From: Rahnella rivi
GTDB lineage: Bacteria; Pseudomonadota; Gammaproteobacteria; Enterobacterales; Enterobacteriaceae
NCBI RefSeq assembly: GCF_019049655.1
Contig: NZ_JAFMOX010000047.1
Coordinates: forward strand, 1 to 64,000
Direction: 5' to 3'
Length of the DNA: 64,000 nt
Shown here: positions 53,243 through 63,796 of the stretch, one piece after another
Layout of the letters: every line of letters begins with the position of its first letter
How positions within the stretch are numbered: position 1 is the stretch's first letter
Notes under the pieces: model-generated
What the model was told of the DNA's origin: nothing
Databases searched by the model: none
Seen by the model: the letters and a program-made list of their open reading frames with translations, nothing else
Made by a program: the position numbers and the translations under genes

Positions 53243-55425
53243 TACGGCTCCCTTCGCAAATAAATCGTCGCCAGCGGCGGGATGGTGACGCTCAAAGAAT
53301 GTTCGCGCTGATGCTGACTGATGTTTTCACTGTGAACATCGCCGGCATTGCCGACGTTGCTGCCGTGGTAGAAATGCGAATCGGTGTTCAGTATTTCGCG
53401 GTACACGCCCGGACGGCTGATGCCAATGCGGTAGTCATAGCGCGGCACCGGCGTGAAGTTGCTGATGACAATCACCTCACCGGCGTTTTCATCGCGGCGG
53501 GCAAACGCAAAGATCGAGTTCTCATGATCGTCAACCACCAGCCATTCAAAACCGCGCGGATTGAAATCCAGCTCATACAGCGGCGCATTAGCCTTGTAAG
53601 TCAGGTTCAGATCCCGCACCAGATGCTGTACGCCGCGGTGCCAGCCGTCAGGATTGTCCAGCAGATGCCAGTCGAGACTGGCGTTAAAGTTCCATTCGCG
53701 CCCCTGGGCAAATTCGCAGCCCATAAACAGCAGTTTTTTGCCGGGATGCGCCCACATAAAACCGTAATAGGCGCGCAGGTTGGCAAATTTCTGCCACGCG
53801 TCGCCGGGCATTTTGTCGATCAGGGATTTTTTACCGTGAACAACTTCATCGTGCGACAGCGGCAGAATGAAATTCTCGCTGTAGGCGTAAAGCACGCCGA
53901 ACGTCATGAGATTGTGGTGATATTTGCGGTGAACCGGATCGAGCTGCATGTACTTCAGCGAGTCGTTCATCCAGCCCATGTTCCATTTGTAATGGAACCC
54001 CAGCCCGTTGGCATCCGGCGGCATAGTGACGCCCGGATAATCCGTGGATTCTTCTGCCAGCGTCACGGCACCGCCCAGTTCGCGGCCAATGGTCTGGTTG
54101 GTGTATTTCAGGAAGGCAATGGCTTCAAGATTCTCGCGCCCGCCGTAATGATTGGGGATCCATTCACCGGCTTTGCGGCTGTAATCGCGGTAGATCATGG
54201 AGGCCACGGCATCGACGCGCAGACCATCAATACCAAAACGCTCGATCCAGTAAAAACCATTTCCCGCCAGGTAGTTACGCACTTCATGGCGGCCATAGTT
54301 ATAAATCAGCGTATTCCAGTCCTGATGATAGCCTTCACGCGGATCGGCGTATTCGTACAGTGCGGTGCCGTCAAACTCCGCCAGACCATGGGAATCACTC
54401 GGGAAATGCCCCGGCACCCAGTCAAGAATGACGTTCAGCCCGGCGTTATGGGCCGCCTCGACCAGCGCTTTGAAATCCATCGGCGTGCCGAAACGGCGGG
54501 TGGGCGCATACATGCCGAGCGGCTGATAGCCCCAGCTGCCGTCGAACGGATGTTCGTTAACCGGCATCAGTTCGATATGCGTAAAACCCATCCATTTGGC
54601 GTAAGACACCAGTTGTTCCGCCAGCTCGCCGTAGCTCAGCCAGAAGTTATCGTCAGTGTGACGACGCCAGGATCCCAGATGCACTTCATACACTGAGACA
54701 GGCTGATTCAGCGCATTGGCTTTCTTTCTGCTTTCCGAAAACGGCACGACGTCCGGCAGTTTACGCACGCAGGAAGCGGTGTCCGGGCGCATCTGCGCTT
54801 CAAAAGCATAAGGGTCAGCGCGCAGGGTGACGTGCCCGCGACAGTCGATAATTTCGAATTTATACAGCTGGCCTTCGTGGACGGCCGGGATAAACAATTC
54901 CCAGATGCCGTTTTCGCGGCGCTGACGCATCGGATGACGGCGGCCATCCCAGAAATTGAATTCACCCACCACCGAAATACGCTGGGCGTTGGGTGCCCAG
55001 ACGGCAAAACTGACGCCCGCAACGTTATCGAGCGTTTGCGGATGTGCGCCGAGCTTTTCGTAAGGACGCAGGTGCTTGCCTTCGGACAACAGCCAGATAT
55101 CCAGCTCCTGCAACAGCGTGCCAAACCGGTAAGGGTCGTCAATCACCTGGGTGTTTTCGCCCCAGCGTACTTCCAGCTGATAGCGGAAAGCATTTTTACG
55201 GCGTGGCATCAGCCCGACAAAAAAACCGCGATCGTCGGTACGGCGCAGTTCAACAACTTTTTTACCTTTATCTGCATCAATCACCCAAACCTGATCGGCA
55301 TCCGGAAGCAGCGCACGCACTTCCAGTCCGGCGGTCACGGTGTGCATTCCCAGCAGAGAAAAAGGATCAGCGTAGTGACCCGATATAATTTGATTAATGA
55401 CGTGCTGATCGGGAAGTACAGACAT
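53242..55425 (-). CDS. glgB: 1,4-alpha-glucan branching enzyme
   Basis: 727 residues, GH13. It creates alpha-1,6 branches. Two N-terminal CBM48-like domains (to about 220) are followed by the catalytic barrel with the nucleophile in [14 protein letters not shown], the acid Glu in [10 protein letters not shown], and LSHDEVVHG. First gene of the operon, so the main glg promoter should lie in 55426-55758. Confidence 0.97.
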   Translation of the reverse strand: MSVLPDQHVINQIISGHYADPFSLLGMHTVTAGLEVRALLPDADQVWVIDADKGKKVVELRRTDDRGFFVGLMPRRKNAFRYQLEVRWGENTQVIDDPYRFGTLLQELDIWLLSEGKHLRPYEKLGAHPQTLDNVAGVSFAVWAPNAQRISVVGEFNFWDGRRHPMRQRRENGIWELFIPAVHEGQLYKFEIIDCRGHVTLRADPYAFEAQMRPDTASCVRKLPDVVPFSESRKKANALNQPVSVYEVHLGSWRRHTDDNFWLSYGELAEQLVSYAKWMGFTHIELMPVNEHPFDGSWGYQPLGMYAPTRRFGTPMDFKALVEAAHNAGLNVILDWVPGHFPSDSHGLAEFDGTALYEYADPREGYHQDWNTLIYNYGRHEVRNYLAGNGFYWIERFGIDGLRVDAVASMIYRDYSRKAGEWIPNHYGGRENLEAIAFLKYTNQTIGRELGGAVTLAEESTDYPGVTMPPDANGLGFHYKWNMGWMNDSLKYMQLDPVHRKYHHNLMTFGVLYAYSENFILPLSHDEVVHGKKSLIDKMPGDAWQKFANLRAYYGFMWAHPGKKLLFMGCEFAQGREWNFNASLDWHLLDNPDGWHRGVQHLVRDLNLTYKANAPLYELDFNPRGFEWLVVDDHENSIFAFARRDENAGEVIVISNFTPVPRYDYRIGISRPGVYREILNTDSHFYHGSNVGNAGDVHSENISQHQREHSLSVTIPPLATIYLRREP

Positions 55426-55758
55426 GAATTTCGTCCTATGATTAATTAAATCAATAAATCCAATAAAATCATTCAGGTGCCAAATACGAAACGTAACCCC
55501 AGTTTGCTCCCCTTTTTATCGTGGCTTTGTGATCTCATCTGGTTTCAGTTTTGCCAAATAGTGCGCGATAACGCGTTTGCTCACACTTTCTAAATAAGTG
55601 TCTGTTTCAGCTTCTCAAAGAGGCAGAGCTCTTCTACTAAGCATAGACAAAGGTTGAATAAATCAGTGGGAAGAAACCGAGGAATTTTGCTCAAAATGAA
55701 ATACAGAGAGATGCGCTGGCAAAATGCGGATAAACGGTGAAGTGGTTGATGACTGGAA
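55426..55758. other. noncoding region upstream of glgB
   Basis: About 330 bases between the glgB start and the asd terminator. It holds an A/T-rich stretch at 55440-55480, close to glgB, but I cannot pick a confident promoter, CRP or PhoP site by eye. The small frames here have no family-like sequence, and I see no RNA gene. Confidence 0.5.
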
Positions 55759-55789
55759 TAAAAACGGGACACCGTGCTGGCATCCCGTG
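55758..55789 (-). terminator. asd terminator
   Basis: ACGGGA (55764-55769) pairs with TCCCGT (55783-55788) around an irregular inner stem, followed on the minus strand by TTTTATT. It lies about 50 bases past the asd stop. Confidence 0.7.
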
Positions 55790-55837
55790 GGTAAATCATA
55801 AAGATGAAAACAAGACAGTTTTCAACATACAGGCCTG

Positions 55838-56941
55838 TTAGAGCAAAATACGCAGCATACGGCGTAAAGGCTCTGCCGCGCCCCACAACAACTGGTCGCC
55901 GACGGTAAACGCAGACAGGTATTGCGGGCCCATATTCAGTTTACGCAGACGTCCAACCGGGGTGTTCATGGTGCCCGTAACCGCCGCAGGCGTCAGTTCA
56001 CGCATCGACAGTTCACGGTCATTTGGGATCACGCGAACCCAGTCGTTGTGCGTCGCCAGCATTTGCTCAATCTCAGGGATCGACACGTCTTTTTTCAGCT
56101 TCAGCGTGAATGCCTGGCTGTGGCAGCGCAACGCGCCGATACGGACACACAAGCCGTCCACCGGAATGATGCTTGAGGTGCCGAGAATTTTGTTGGTTTC
56201 TGCCTGACCTTTCCACTCTTCTTTGGTCTGGCCGTTATCCAGCTGTTTGTCGATCCACGGGATCAGACCGCCCGCCAGCGGAACACCGAAGTTATCGGTT
56301 GGCAGCGTGCCACTGCGGGTCAGCGCGGTGACTTTACGTTCGATATCCAGAATGGCAGAGGCCGGATTTTCCAGCTCTTTCGCCACGCTGTTGTGCAGCA
56401 TGCCCATTTGGGTCAGCAGTTCACGCATGTGGCGCGCACCACCGCCGGATGCCGCCTGATAAGTGGCAACCGAAGCCCACTCGATCAGGTCATTGGCAAA
56501 CAGGCCGCCGAGAGACATCAGCATCAGGCTGACGGTACAGTTACCGCCCACAAAGGTTTTGATGCCTTTGTCGATGCCCTGGTGGATCACCGCGCTGTTC
56601 ACCGGGTCGAGGATGATTATCGCGTCATCCTTCATTCTCAGAGAGGATGCTGCGTCGATCCAGTAGCCGGACCAACCGATTTCACGCAGCTTAGGATAGA
56701 TTTCATTGGTATAATCGCCGCCCTGACAGGTGATAATAATGTCCAGCGCGCTCAGTGCATCCAGATCATAGGCATCCTGTAAGGTGCCACTCTGGCCCGT
56801 AAAGTCTGGAGCGGCCTGGCCATGCTGAGAGGTCGAAAAGAATACCGGACGGATAGCGTCGAAATCGCGTTCTTCAATCATGCGTTGCATGAGTACAGAA
56901 CCGACCATCCCGCGCCAGCCAACGAAACCTACATTTTTCAT
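55838..56941 (-). CDS. asd: aspartate-semialdehyde dehydrogenase
   Basis: 367 residues, the same as E. coli. It reduces aspartyl phosphate to the semialdehyde, feeding lysine, diaminopimelate, threonine and methionine. It begins [14 protein letters not shown] (NADP site), with catalytic Cys in [10 protein letters not shown] (about 135) and the conserved [14 protein letters not shown]. The start at 56941 is set by homology and AGGA; the longer frame to 57055 is not conserved. It lies upstream of glgB as in E. coli. Confidence 0.97.
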   Translation of the reverse strand: MKNVGFVGWRGMVGSVLMQRMIEERDFDAIRPVFFSTSQHGQAAPDFTGQSGTLQDAYDLDALSALDIIITCQGGDYTNEIYPKLREIGWSGYWIDAASSLRMKDDAIIILDPVNSAVIHQGIDKGIKTFVGGNCTVSLMLMSLGGLFANDLIEWASVATYQAASGGGARHMRELLTQMGMLHNSVAKELENPASAILDIERKVTALTRSGTLPTDNFGVPLAGGLIPWIDKQLDNGQTKEEWKGQAETNKILGTSSIIPVDGLCVRIGALRCHSQAFTLKLKKDVSIPEIEQMLATHNDWVRVIPNDRELSMRELTPAAVTGTMNTPVGRLRKLNMGPQYLSAFTVGDQLLWGAAEPLRRMLRILL

Positions 56942-57167
56942 AATATCTGTCCTGCCCTGAGGGTGATAACTGCTTAAAACGGCTTGAACGCGCGTTTGCA
57001 CTAAGACAGTGCCTGTTTTCATGTACTCTGCCCCGTTAACGCGCGGGTCTACCACCTTACAAAATGCACCAGAAGTGGCAAGTGAATTTAATCAATAGTG
57101 CAGCGTTTAATAGCAGCACAACTTATAACAGGCGTTTTCAAAAGCCGAACTTTCATCTGAGGTAGTC

Positions 57168-57761
57168 ATGACCGAAATGATTTCAGCAACAATTTTGCTG
57201 TTTCTGATTATGGATCCATTGGGCAATTTACCGATTTTCATGTCGGTGTTAAAACATCTCGACCCGAAACGCCGCCGCGTCGTACTGATCCGCGAAATGC
57301 TGATCGCCCTGCTGCTGATGCTGATTTTCCTGTTCGCCGGGGAAAAAATCCTGTCGTTCCTGAATTTACGTACTGAAACCGTGTCGATTTCCGGCGGTAT
57401 CATTCTGTTTCTGATCGCCATAAAAATGATTTTCCCTTCTGAAGAAAAAAGCAGTACGGGCCTGTCAGCCGGTGAAGAACCTTTCCTCGTTCCGATGGCT
57501 ATCCCGCTGGTCGCCGGTCCGTCGATCCTTGCCACGCTGATGCTGCTTTCACACCAGTATCCGAACCAGATGAGCCACCTGACGCTGGCCCTGTTTATTG
57601 CATGGGGACTGTCAATGGCCATCCTCCTGCTGTCGAATTTGTTCCTGCGCCTGCTGGGCGATAAAGGCGTCAGCGCTCTCGAACGCCTGATGGGCCTGAT
57701 TCTGGTCATGCTCTCCACGCAGATGTTCCTCGATGGCATCAGGGCGTATTTGAAGATTTAG
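57168..57761 (+). CDS. yhgN: MarC/UPF0056 family membrane protein YhgN
   Basis: 197 residues with six predicted membrane helices (MarC family). Signature DPLGNLPIF near residue 17. Function unknown; earlier antibiotic-resistance links for MarC are not supported. GAGG precedes the ATG. It is divergent from asd. Confidence 0.92.
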   Translation: MTEMISATILLFLIMDPLGNLPIFMSVLKHLDPKRRRVVLIREMLIALLLMLIFLFAGEKILSFLNLRTETVSISGGIILFLIAIKMIFPSEEKSSTGLSAGEEPFLVPMAIPLVAGPSILATLMLLSHQYPNQMSHLTLALFIAWGLSMAILLLSNLFLRLLGDKGVSALERLMGLILVMLSTQMFLDGIRAYLKI

Positions 57762-57777
57762 CGGACAGAAGAAACAA

Positions 57778-57807
57778 AAAAGGCGAGCCAACTGGCTCGC
57801 CTTTTTT
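57778..57807. terminator. bidirectional terminator between yhgN and gntT
   Basis: AGGCGAGCC (57781-57789) pairs with GGCTCGCCT (57794-57802), A-run before and T-run after. It serves convergent yhgN and gntT. Confidence 0.9.
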
Positions 57808-57823
57808 ATGACGGCTTTTACCG

Positions 57824-59140
57824 TTACACCACCATCGAGAGCAGCAAACATCCGCCCAGGCCGCACAGGGAAATGATGGTTTCCAGCACGGACCAGGATT
57901 TGAAGGTTTCGACGATGCTCAGGTTGAAATACTCCTTGAACAGCCAGAAACCCGGATCGTTAACGTGCGAGAAAATTACGCTGCCGGAACCGACGGCGAT
58001 AACCATCAGTTCAGGGCTGACGCCGGTGGTAGCGATGAGCGGTGCGGCGATACCGCCAGCCGTGATTGCTGCCACCGTGGCAGACCCGAGCGCAATACGC
58101 AGTACCGCTGCAATTGACCAGGCCAGCAGGATAGGTGACAGCGTGCTGCCATCCATCATCGCAGCGATATATTTCTCGATACCACTGTCGACCAGTACCT
58201 GTTTGAACGCACCGCCACCGCCGATAATCAACAGCATCATCGCAATGATTTTGATGGAATCGCTGACCGTATCCATCACATCTTCCATCTTGCGGCCACG
58301 ATTCAGGCCGAAGGTGAAGATTGCGATCAGCACAGCAATCAGCGTCGCCATCACCGGGTCACCGAAGAACTCTGCGTAAGCCAGCACCGGATGCCCTTTC
58401 GGCAAAATCATTTCGCAAACTGCGCGAAACGCCATCAAAATCACCGGCACCAGAGAAGTCGCGACGCTGACGCCGAAGCTCGGCATTTCTTCTTCAGTAA
58501 ACGTTTTCGGGTTGAAGAGGCCTTCCGGCACAGGTTTGTCGATGCCTTTCAGGAAGCGGGCGTACACCGGTCCGGCCAGAATCACCGTCGGCACGGCCAG
58601 CAGTGAACCATACAACAGCGTTTTCCCCATATCGGCGTGGAAAATAGTCGCGATAGCCGTCGGCCCCGGGTGCGGAGGCAGGAAACCGTGGGTCACTGAC
58701 AACGCTGCCGCCATCGGCACACCGACGTAAAGCAGTGGCAGACGCGCCGCTGCCGCCACGGTGAAGACCAGTGGCAACATAAGAACGAAGCCCACTTCAT
58801 AGAACAACGCAAAACCGACGATAAAACCGGTCAGTACGATCGCCCACTGAATGTGTTCACGTCCAAATTTTTCGATAAGCGTGGTGGCAATCCGTTGTGC
58901 GCCCCCGCAGTCGGCCAGCATTTTACCGAGCATGGCACCAAAGCCCATGATCAGCGCCAGACTGCCGAGCGTGCCGCCCACCCCGTTCTTAATGGAGGTG
59001 ATGACTTTATCGACCGGCATGCCTTGCATGATACCCACAGCCAGCGCGACCAGAATCAGTGCGATGAAGCCGTTGAGCTTAAAGCGGATCATCAGTAACA
59101 ACAGCAGTGCGACGCCCACCGCTACAATAACTAGTGGCAT
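57824..59140 (-). CDS. gntT: high-affinity gluconate transporter GntT
   Basis: 438 residues, the same length as E. coli GntT and closer to it than to GntU or IdnT, judged from the MPLVIVAVGVALLLLLMIRF start and the SHVNDPGFWLFKEYFNL signature. About 12 membrane helices; gluconate/H+ symport across the inner membrane. It is divergent from gntK with a shared control region, unlike E. coli, where gntT is far away and gntKU is one operon. GAGGGG precedes the ATG. Confidence 0.94.
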   Translation of the reverse strand: MPLVIVAVGVALLLLLMIRFKLNGFIALILVALAVGIMQGMPVDKVITSIKNGVGGTLGSLALIMGFGAMLGKMLADCGGAQRIATTLIEKFGREHIQWAIVLTGFIVGFALFYEVGFVLMLPLVFTVAAAARLPLLYVGVPMAAALSVTHGFLPPHPGPTAIATIFHADMGKTLLYGSLLAVPTVILAGPVYARFLKGIDKPVPEGLFNPKTFTEEEMPSFGVSVATSLVPVILMAFRAVCEMILPKGHPVLAYAEFFGDPVMATLIAVLIAIFTFGLNRGRKMEDVMDTVSDSIKIIAMMLLIIGGGGAFKQVLVDSGIEKYIAAMMDGSTLSPILLAWSIAAVLRIALGSATVAAITAGGIAAPLIATTGVSPELMVIAVGSGSVIFSHVNDPGFWLFKEYFNLSIVETFKSWSVLETIISLCGLGGCLLLSMVV

Positions 59141-59274
59141 ATTCTTCCCCTCATGCTGTCGCTCTGGCGCAGAAACCCAACGAGCGACGCATTGATTTTA
59201 ATTTTCAACATGTTGTAGGAATTAACAGTGCAACGGGTACAGACCGCGACCGCTAAAACAGCAGTGCATTCCTT

Positions 59275-59290
59275 TGTGATATTAGTCACA
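59275..59290. promoter_or_regulatory. CRP-binding site in the gntT-gntK intergenic region
   Basis: TGTGATATTAGTCACA, a perfect TGTGA-N6-TCACA match. It is eight bases from the GntR-type palindrome and between the two divergent starts, consistent with cAMP-CRP activation of gluconate genes. Confidence 0.8.
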
Positions 59291-59298
59291 TCTCCATT

Positions 59299-59326
59299 TG
59301 TTACCGGTATCATGATACCGGTAACA
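59299..59326. promoter_or_regulatory. GntR-type operator, 28-bp perfect palindrome
   Basis: TGTTACCGGTATCA followed by its exact reverse complement. Each half resembles the known GntR box (TGTTA-N4-TAACA) with one mismatch, so this may be two abutting sites. It is centred between gntT and gntK. The gntR gene is not in the window. Confidence 0.8.
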
Positions 59327-59386
59327 TGCTAATATTAGGACTCACTACGCAGTCAAAATTTTCATTTTGGGATAGAGATCATACTT

Positions 59387-59902
59387 ATGGCAGGACAAAG
59401 CATCATTCTGATGGGCGTGTCAGGCAGCGGTAAATCCACCGTCGGCGCGGCACTGGCCCGTGAAATCAACGCGAAATTCATCGACGGTGATGATCTTCAT
59501 CCCCGCGCCAACATTCAAAAAATGGCCAGCGGCACGCCACTGAACGACGACGATCGTGCGCCGTGGTTATTACGCTTAAATGACGCCGCATACAGCCTGC
59601 GCCATAAAAACGAAACGGGCGTGATTGTCTGTTCCGCCCTGAAACGCCGCTATCGCGACGCGCTGCGTAAAGACAACGAAGGGATGGTATTCATCTACAT
59701 GAAAGGCAGTTTCGACGTGATCGCCGATCGCCTGAAAGCCCGCGCCGGACACTTCATGCCGACTGATTTACTGAGAAGCCAGTTCGATGCGCTCGAAGAG
59801 CCGGGCGAAGACGAACCGGATGTCTTACGCGTCAATATTGATCATAAATTTGACGGCGTGGTCGACCGCTGCGTAGCTGCGTTGAAGACGGTAAAAAAGT
59901 AG
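59387..59902 (+). CDS. gntK: gluconokinase
   Basis: 171 residues. It phosphorylates gluconate to 6-phosphogluconate for the Entner-Doudoroff and pentose phosphate routes. The P-loop GVSGSGKST (10-18) and the DGDDLHP substrate motif are present; SALKRRYRD is typical. Divergent partner of gntT. Confidence 0.95.
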   Translation: MAGQSIILMGVSGSGKSTVGAALAREINAKFIDGDDLHPRANIQKMASGTPLNDDDRAPWLLRLNDAAYSLRHKNETGVIVCSALKRRYRDALRKDNEGMVFIYMKGSFDVIADRLKARAGHFMPTDLLRSQFDALEEPGEDEPDVLRVNIDHKFDGVVDRCVAALKTVKK

Positions 59903-59925
59903 TTTTCCGCATCCCGCTTGTTCAG

Positions 59926-59957
59926 AGATCCCCGGCCTGCACCGGGGGTTTCTTATT
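59926..59957 (+). terminator. gntK terminator
   Basis: CCCCGG (59930-59935) pairs with CCGGGG (59942-59947), six-base loop, followed by TTTCTTATT. Confidence 0.8.
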
Positions 59958-60337
59958 CCTTTCCCTGCTTTCTTCCTGAACTGCCCTCTTTTTCACAACG
60001 ATCATACAGACCGGATTTTCACTGCTGAGAACATACCTCAGGCTTCGCCGCCAGGGCTGCCAGCGGCTGTTCGAAACCTGCCAACGGCGCGCAGACCGTA
60101 TCGTAAAAATGATGATTTTGCCGCCGCTATCGGGCATTTGATGGAGAAAGACTACCTGAGAAATCAGGGAAAAAATGCCGGTTGCGGGCGGCTGAAATAA
60201 CCGGTCGTCGCCTGTCACTTCCCGAATAAATATGGTAACAATAGGCGTAATTATGCGCAGCGATGACGCCAGGTCTTCGATCACAGAAAGGGCCGCGTCG
60301 CGCCTGCCAGCATCACCTTTACGGAGAACAGCGCAAT
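59958..60337. other. noncoding region between gntK and prkB
   Basis: About 380 bases with no supported gene. A minus-strand frame (59922-60284) has no family-like sequence and overlaps the gntK terminator. The prkB promoter should be near the 3' end, but I cannot assign one with confidence. Confidence 0.5.
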
Positions 60338-61207
60338 ATGTCAGCCAAACACCCTGTTATTGCAGTCACCGGTTCGAGCGGTGCGGGCACCACCACCACC
60401 AGCGTGGCGTTTCGTAAGATTTTCCAACAACTTGGCCTGCGCGCGGCTGAGCTGGAAGGCGACAGTTTCCATCATTTCACCCGCCCTGAAATGGACGCCG
60501 CCATCCGCAAGGCGCGCGATCTCGGGCGTCATATCAGCTATTTCGGGCCGGAAGCCAATGACTTCGGCTTACTGGAAAAAAGCTTCATTGAATACGGTAA
60601 TACCGGCACCGGGCGCTCTCGTAAATATCTGCATACTTATGACGAAGCTGTTCCCTACAATCAGGTGCCGGGCACCTTTACGCCGTGGCAGGCGCTGCCG
60701 GAACCGACGGACATTTTATTTTATGAAGGTCTGCACGGCGGTGTGGTGGCGGACAAAATTGACGTCGCCGCGCAGGTTGATTTGCTGGTCGGCGTGGTGC
60801 CTATCGTCAACCTTGAGTGGATACAGAAACTGGTGCGCGATACCGGCGAGCGCGGGCATTCCCGTGAGGCGGTGATGGATTCGGTCGTGCGTTCGATGGA
60901 TGACTACATCAACTACATCACCCCGCAATTTTCCCGCACCCACATTAACTTTCAGCGTGTGCCGACCATCGACACCTCCAACCCGTTTGCCGCAAAAGCC
61001 ATCCCTTCACTGGATGAAAGTTTTGTGGTGATCCACTTCCAGGGGCTGGATGACATTGATTTCCCTTACCTGCTGGCGATGATTCAGGGCTCATTTATCT
61101 CGCAAATTAAAACGCTGGTGGTGCCGGGCGGCAAAATGGGGCTGGCAATGGAGCTGATTATGGCGCCGCTGGTGCAGCGCCTGATGGAAGGTAAAAAAAT
61201 CGAATAA
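60338..61207 (+). CDS. prkB: phosphoribulokinase-like protein PrkB
   Basis: 289 residues, the same as E. coli PrkB, a P-loop kinase (GSSGAGTTTT at about 12-21) of the phosphoribulokinase family. No RuBisCO is known in these bacteria, so the substrate is uncertain. I start it at the ATG at 60338 with ACGGAG upstream; the frame extends 25 codons further but without homology. In E. coli prkB follows yheU; here it follows gntK, with yheU 14 kb away. Confidence 0.92.
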   Translation: MSAKHPVIAVTGSSGAGTTTTSVAFRKIFQQLGLRAAELEGDSFHHFTRPEMDAAIRKARDLGRHISYFGPEANDFGLLEKSFIEYGNTGTGRSRKYLHTYDEAVPYNQVPGTFTPWQALPEPTDILFYEGLHGGVVADKIDVAAQVDLLVGVVPIVNLEWIQKLVRDTGERGHSREAVMDSVVRSMDDYINYITPQFSRTHINFQRVPTIDTSNPFAAKAIPSLDESFVVIHFQGLDDIDFPYLLAMIQGSFISQIKTLVVPGGKMGLAMELIMAPLVQRLMEGKKIE

Positions 61208-61213
61208 GCGGGC

Positions 61214-62398
61214 TCAGGCGTCGTTCATCAGTAAATGCTGAATGAAGCCAACATGCAGTTTTACGCCAATCTGCATCGCCTCTTCATCGAGGCGAAAACG
61301 CGGATTATGCACGCCATACGTCGCGCCGATCTTCTCGTTACCGCTGCCGATAAAGAGGAAACAGCCGGGCACTTTTTGCTGATAGGAAGAGAAATCTTCG
61401 CCACCAAACAGCGGCTGGCTGATTTCACGCAGCGCCTGTGTGCCTACCGTTTTGGCAATCACCTGACGCGCAATCGCACAGGCGTCAGGATGGTTATCTC
61501 CGTTGACGTAACCACGCGTCCAGCGCAGTTCATACTGCGCGCCGTGCGCGGCGGTAATCCCCGAAATAATCTGCTCCATCAATTGCGGCACATGCTCGCG
61601 TACCGTGCTGTGATGGGTGCGCAGCGTACCGGCGAGTTTTACCCGCTCCGGGATCACATTATAACTTTCGCCCGTCTGGAAGGTGGCGATGGTCAGCACC
61701 GGCACCTGAAGCGGGTCGATACGGCGGGCCACCACGTTTTGCAGCGCCGTCACCACTTCAGCGCCAATCACTACAGGATCCACGCACAGATGTGGCATCG
61801 AACCATGACCGCCTTTGCCGGTAATGGTGATGTCGAAATTATCCGTAGAGGCGCAGAACACGCCCTCTTTCAGCCCTACTTCGCCGGTCGGGGAGTTTGG
61901 CATCACATGCAGGCCGAAGATTTTCTCAACGCCGTCCAGCACACCTAAATCCACCAGTTCCTGCGCGCCGCCCGGTGGAAGCTCTTCCGCATGCTGAAAG
62001 ATAAACCTCACCGAGCCGTGCAGCGCAGGCTGGCATTGCGTCAGCACTTTCGCCGCACCCAGCAGCATCGCAGTATGGGCATCATGGCCGCAGGCGTGCA
62101 TCACGCCGGGCACCGTCGAGCAGAAGGGTTCGTCGTTTTCTTCCTGAATCGGTAAGGCATCAATGTCCGCGCGCAGCGCATATTTCGGCCCCGGATGTGC
62201 GCCCTGTAAATCGGCCACCACGCTGTTGGGCGTCAGCCGCGTCAGGGTCAGGCCGCCAAAATCTTCCAGCTGACGGGCGATATAATCCGCCGTGTTATGC
62301 TCCTGAAATGACAGCTCAGGATGAGCATGAAGATGTCTGCGCCAGCGCAGCACGTCCGCCCGGACATCAGCCAGCATCGCATCGAAATTAAAAGTCAT
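61214..62398 (-). CDS. M20-family amidohydrolase/metallopeptidase
   Basis: 394 residues of the M20D (hippurate hydrolase/indole-acetyl-amino-acid hydrolase) group. Motifs [30 protein letters not shown] and HAEELPPGG provide dimetal ligands and the catalytic Glu. It probably cleaves an N-acyl amino acid; the substrate is not known. The start is the ATG ending at 62398 with GAGGAG, a GTG one codon upstream being the alternative. It is cotranscribed with the MFS gene. Its stop is six bases from the prkB stop, convergent. Confidence 0.87.
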   Translation of the reverse strand: MTFNFDAMLADVRADVLRWRRHLHAHPELSFQEHNTADYIARQLEDFGGLTLTRLTPNSVVADLQGAHPGPKYALRADIDALPIQEENDEPFCSTVPGVMHACGHDAHTAMLLGAAKVLTQCQPALHGSVRFIFQHAEELPPGGAQELVDLGVLDGVEKIFGLHVMPNSPTGEVGLKEGVFCASTDNFDITITGKGGHGSMPHLCVDPVVIGAEVVTALQNVVARRIDPLQVPVLTIATFQTGESYNVIPERVKLAGTLRTHHSTVREHVPQLMEQIISGITAAHGAQYELRWTRGYVNGDNHPDACAIARQVIAKTVGTQALREISQPLFGGEDFSSYQQKVPGCFLFIGSGNEKIGATYGVHNPRFRLDEEAMQIGVKLHVGFIQHLLMNDA

Positions 62399-62413
62399 CA
62401 CACTTCTCCTCAG

Positions 62414-63604
62414 TTAAGCCGCATCACGCAGCGTTGCGCGCGGTTTCATCGCCAGCGGCAGGATCGCCAGACCGGCAACCACCATCGCCAGCGCCAGAAA
62501 AACAAACGTCGAGAGATATCCGTGACTGACGCTGATCAGATATCCCATCGCTATCGGTGCCACAAATCCGCCGAGTGTTCCGCCGGTGTTAATCAGCCCC
62601 ATCGCCGCCCCCATCACCTCAGCGGGCAGGCGTTTCATCGGCAGCGTAAAGACCGTAACAAATGACGCCATCAGGAAAACGTAGCCGAGGAACAGACATA
62701 AACCGGCGGTCACCGCCGACGTTGAGGTGTACACCAGCCAGATGCACACGGCACTGAGCAAGGTGCAGCAGAAAATCACTTTCGGCTCGTTGCCCTGCAT
62801 ATAACGCCCGACCAGCCAGCCTGTCGCCAGCGACGAAATCCAGATCCCCAGCCCGCCGGTGGCAACCACCATCCCGGAGACGTCGAGCGACATGCCCCGC
62901 TGCTGCACCAGATACTTCGGCAGCCACGCCATCAGGCCATAAGAAGGAATGTTGATGCAGAAAATCGAGACGAACAGCAGTAAAACAATCGGGTTCTTCA
63001 GCAACTCACGATATCCGGTTTTCGCCCCTGTACGGGCCTGCGCTTTCGGCGGATCAGGCACCAGCAGGACAATCGCAGCCGCAATGGCAAAGGCCAGCAG
63101 ACCGAGAATCGAGAACGATCCGCGCCAGCCGAGGGTATCGAGTGCACGGACGGCGATGAGCGGCCCGGCGGTCATCGCCAGCCCGGCGGAGGAGAGCAGA
63201 ATGGACTGGGCGAAGGTACGTTGTTCGAGGGCGAAGTTGGATACCACGGCTTTTGCGCAGGAACAGGGGTAACCAGAATGGCCGATGCCTGAAAGAAAGC
63301 GAAACGTCACCAGCAGCCCCAGACCAAAGCCCAGTGCGCCGAAACATAAGGCGAAGCCCCCGAGCAGGAACAACGATATCGCCAGCACTTTTTTATAGCC
63401 AAACCGGTCATTCAGCCAGCCGGCGGGAATTTGAAACAGCGAATAGGCGAGGAAGAACATCCCGGTGATGTAGCCCAGTTGCTGCGGCTGAAGAGTAAAT
63501 TCGCGCTCTATCGGCAACAGCGCAAAGCCCATCACCGTTTTGTCGATATACACCACGACATAGCCCACGAACAGCAGGAAAATCATCAGGGAACGACTTT
63601 TCAT
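62414..63604 (-). CDS. MFS transporter
   Basis: 396 residues, 12 predicted membrane helices, with the family motif NDRFGYKK (about 64-71) between TM2 and TM3. It resembles the anion:cation symporter group of the major facilitators. It probably imports the substrate of the adjacent hydrolase. GGGAT precedes the ATG. Divergent from the LysR gene. Confidence 0.87.
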   Translation of the reverse strand: MKSRSLMIFLLFVGYVVVYIDKTVMGFALLPIEREFTLQPQQLGYITGMFFLAYSLFQIPAGWLNDRFGYKKVLAISLFLLGGFALCFGALGFGLGLLVTFRFLSGIGHSGYPCSCAKAVVSNFALEQRTFAQSILLSSAGLAMTAGPLIAVRALDTLGWRGSFSILGLLAFAIAAAIVLLVPDPPKAQARTGAKTGYRELLKNPIVLLLFVSIFCINIPSYGLMAWLPKYLVQQRGMSLDVSGMVVATGGLGIWISSLATGWLVGRYMQGNEPKVIFCCTLLSAVCIWLVYTSTSAVTAGLCLFLGYVFLMASFVTVFTLPMKRLPAEVMGAAMGLINTGGTLGGFVAPIAMGYLISVSHGYLSTFVFLALAMVVAGLAILPLAMKPRATLRDAA

Positions 63605-63796
63605 AGCGGATATCCCTTTTTGTTATCACCACGTCAGAAGTTCTCACTGTCGGGCGAAAGATAAAATGCGACATACGTCACGTAATCAACTGAATAACAA
63701 CGCATTATTTTAACAACCCTGACGCTATCAGCTTTACAGTGCGGCCATAAGATGCAATTTTTGGGCGGGTGATGCTTTTTACTGATAGGGATCGGG

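Noticed and set aside
53299-54696. 465-residue frame antisense to glgB
   Set aside because: It is a shadow of glgB codon usage; it has low-complexity Val/Arg/His content and no RBS or motif.
55590-55886. 98-residue minus-strand frame between glgB and asd
   Set aside because: It starts inside the asd 3' end and runs through the asd terminator; no recognisable protein.
59922-60284. 120-residue minus-strand frame between gntK and prkB
   Set aside because: It overlaps the gntK terminator, lacks an SD and resembles no family; treated as noncoding.
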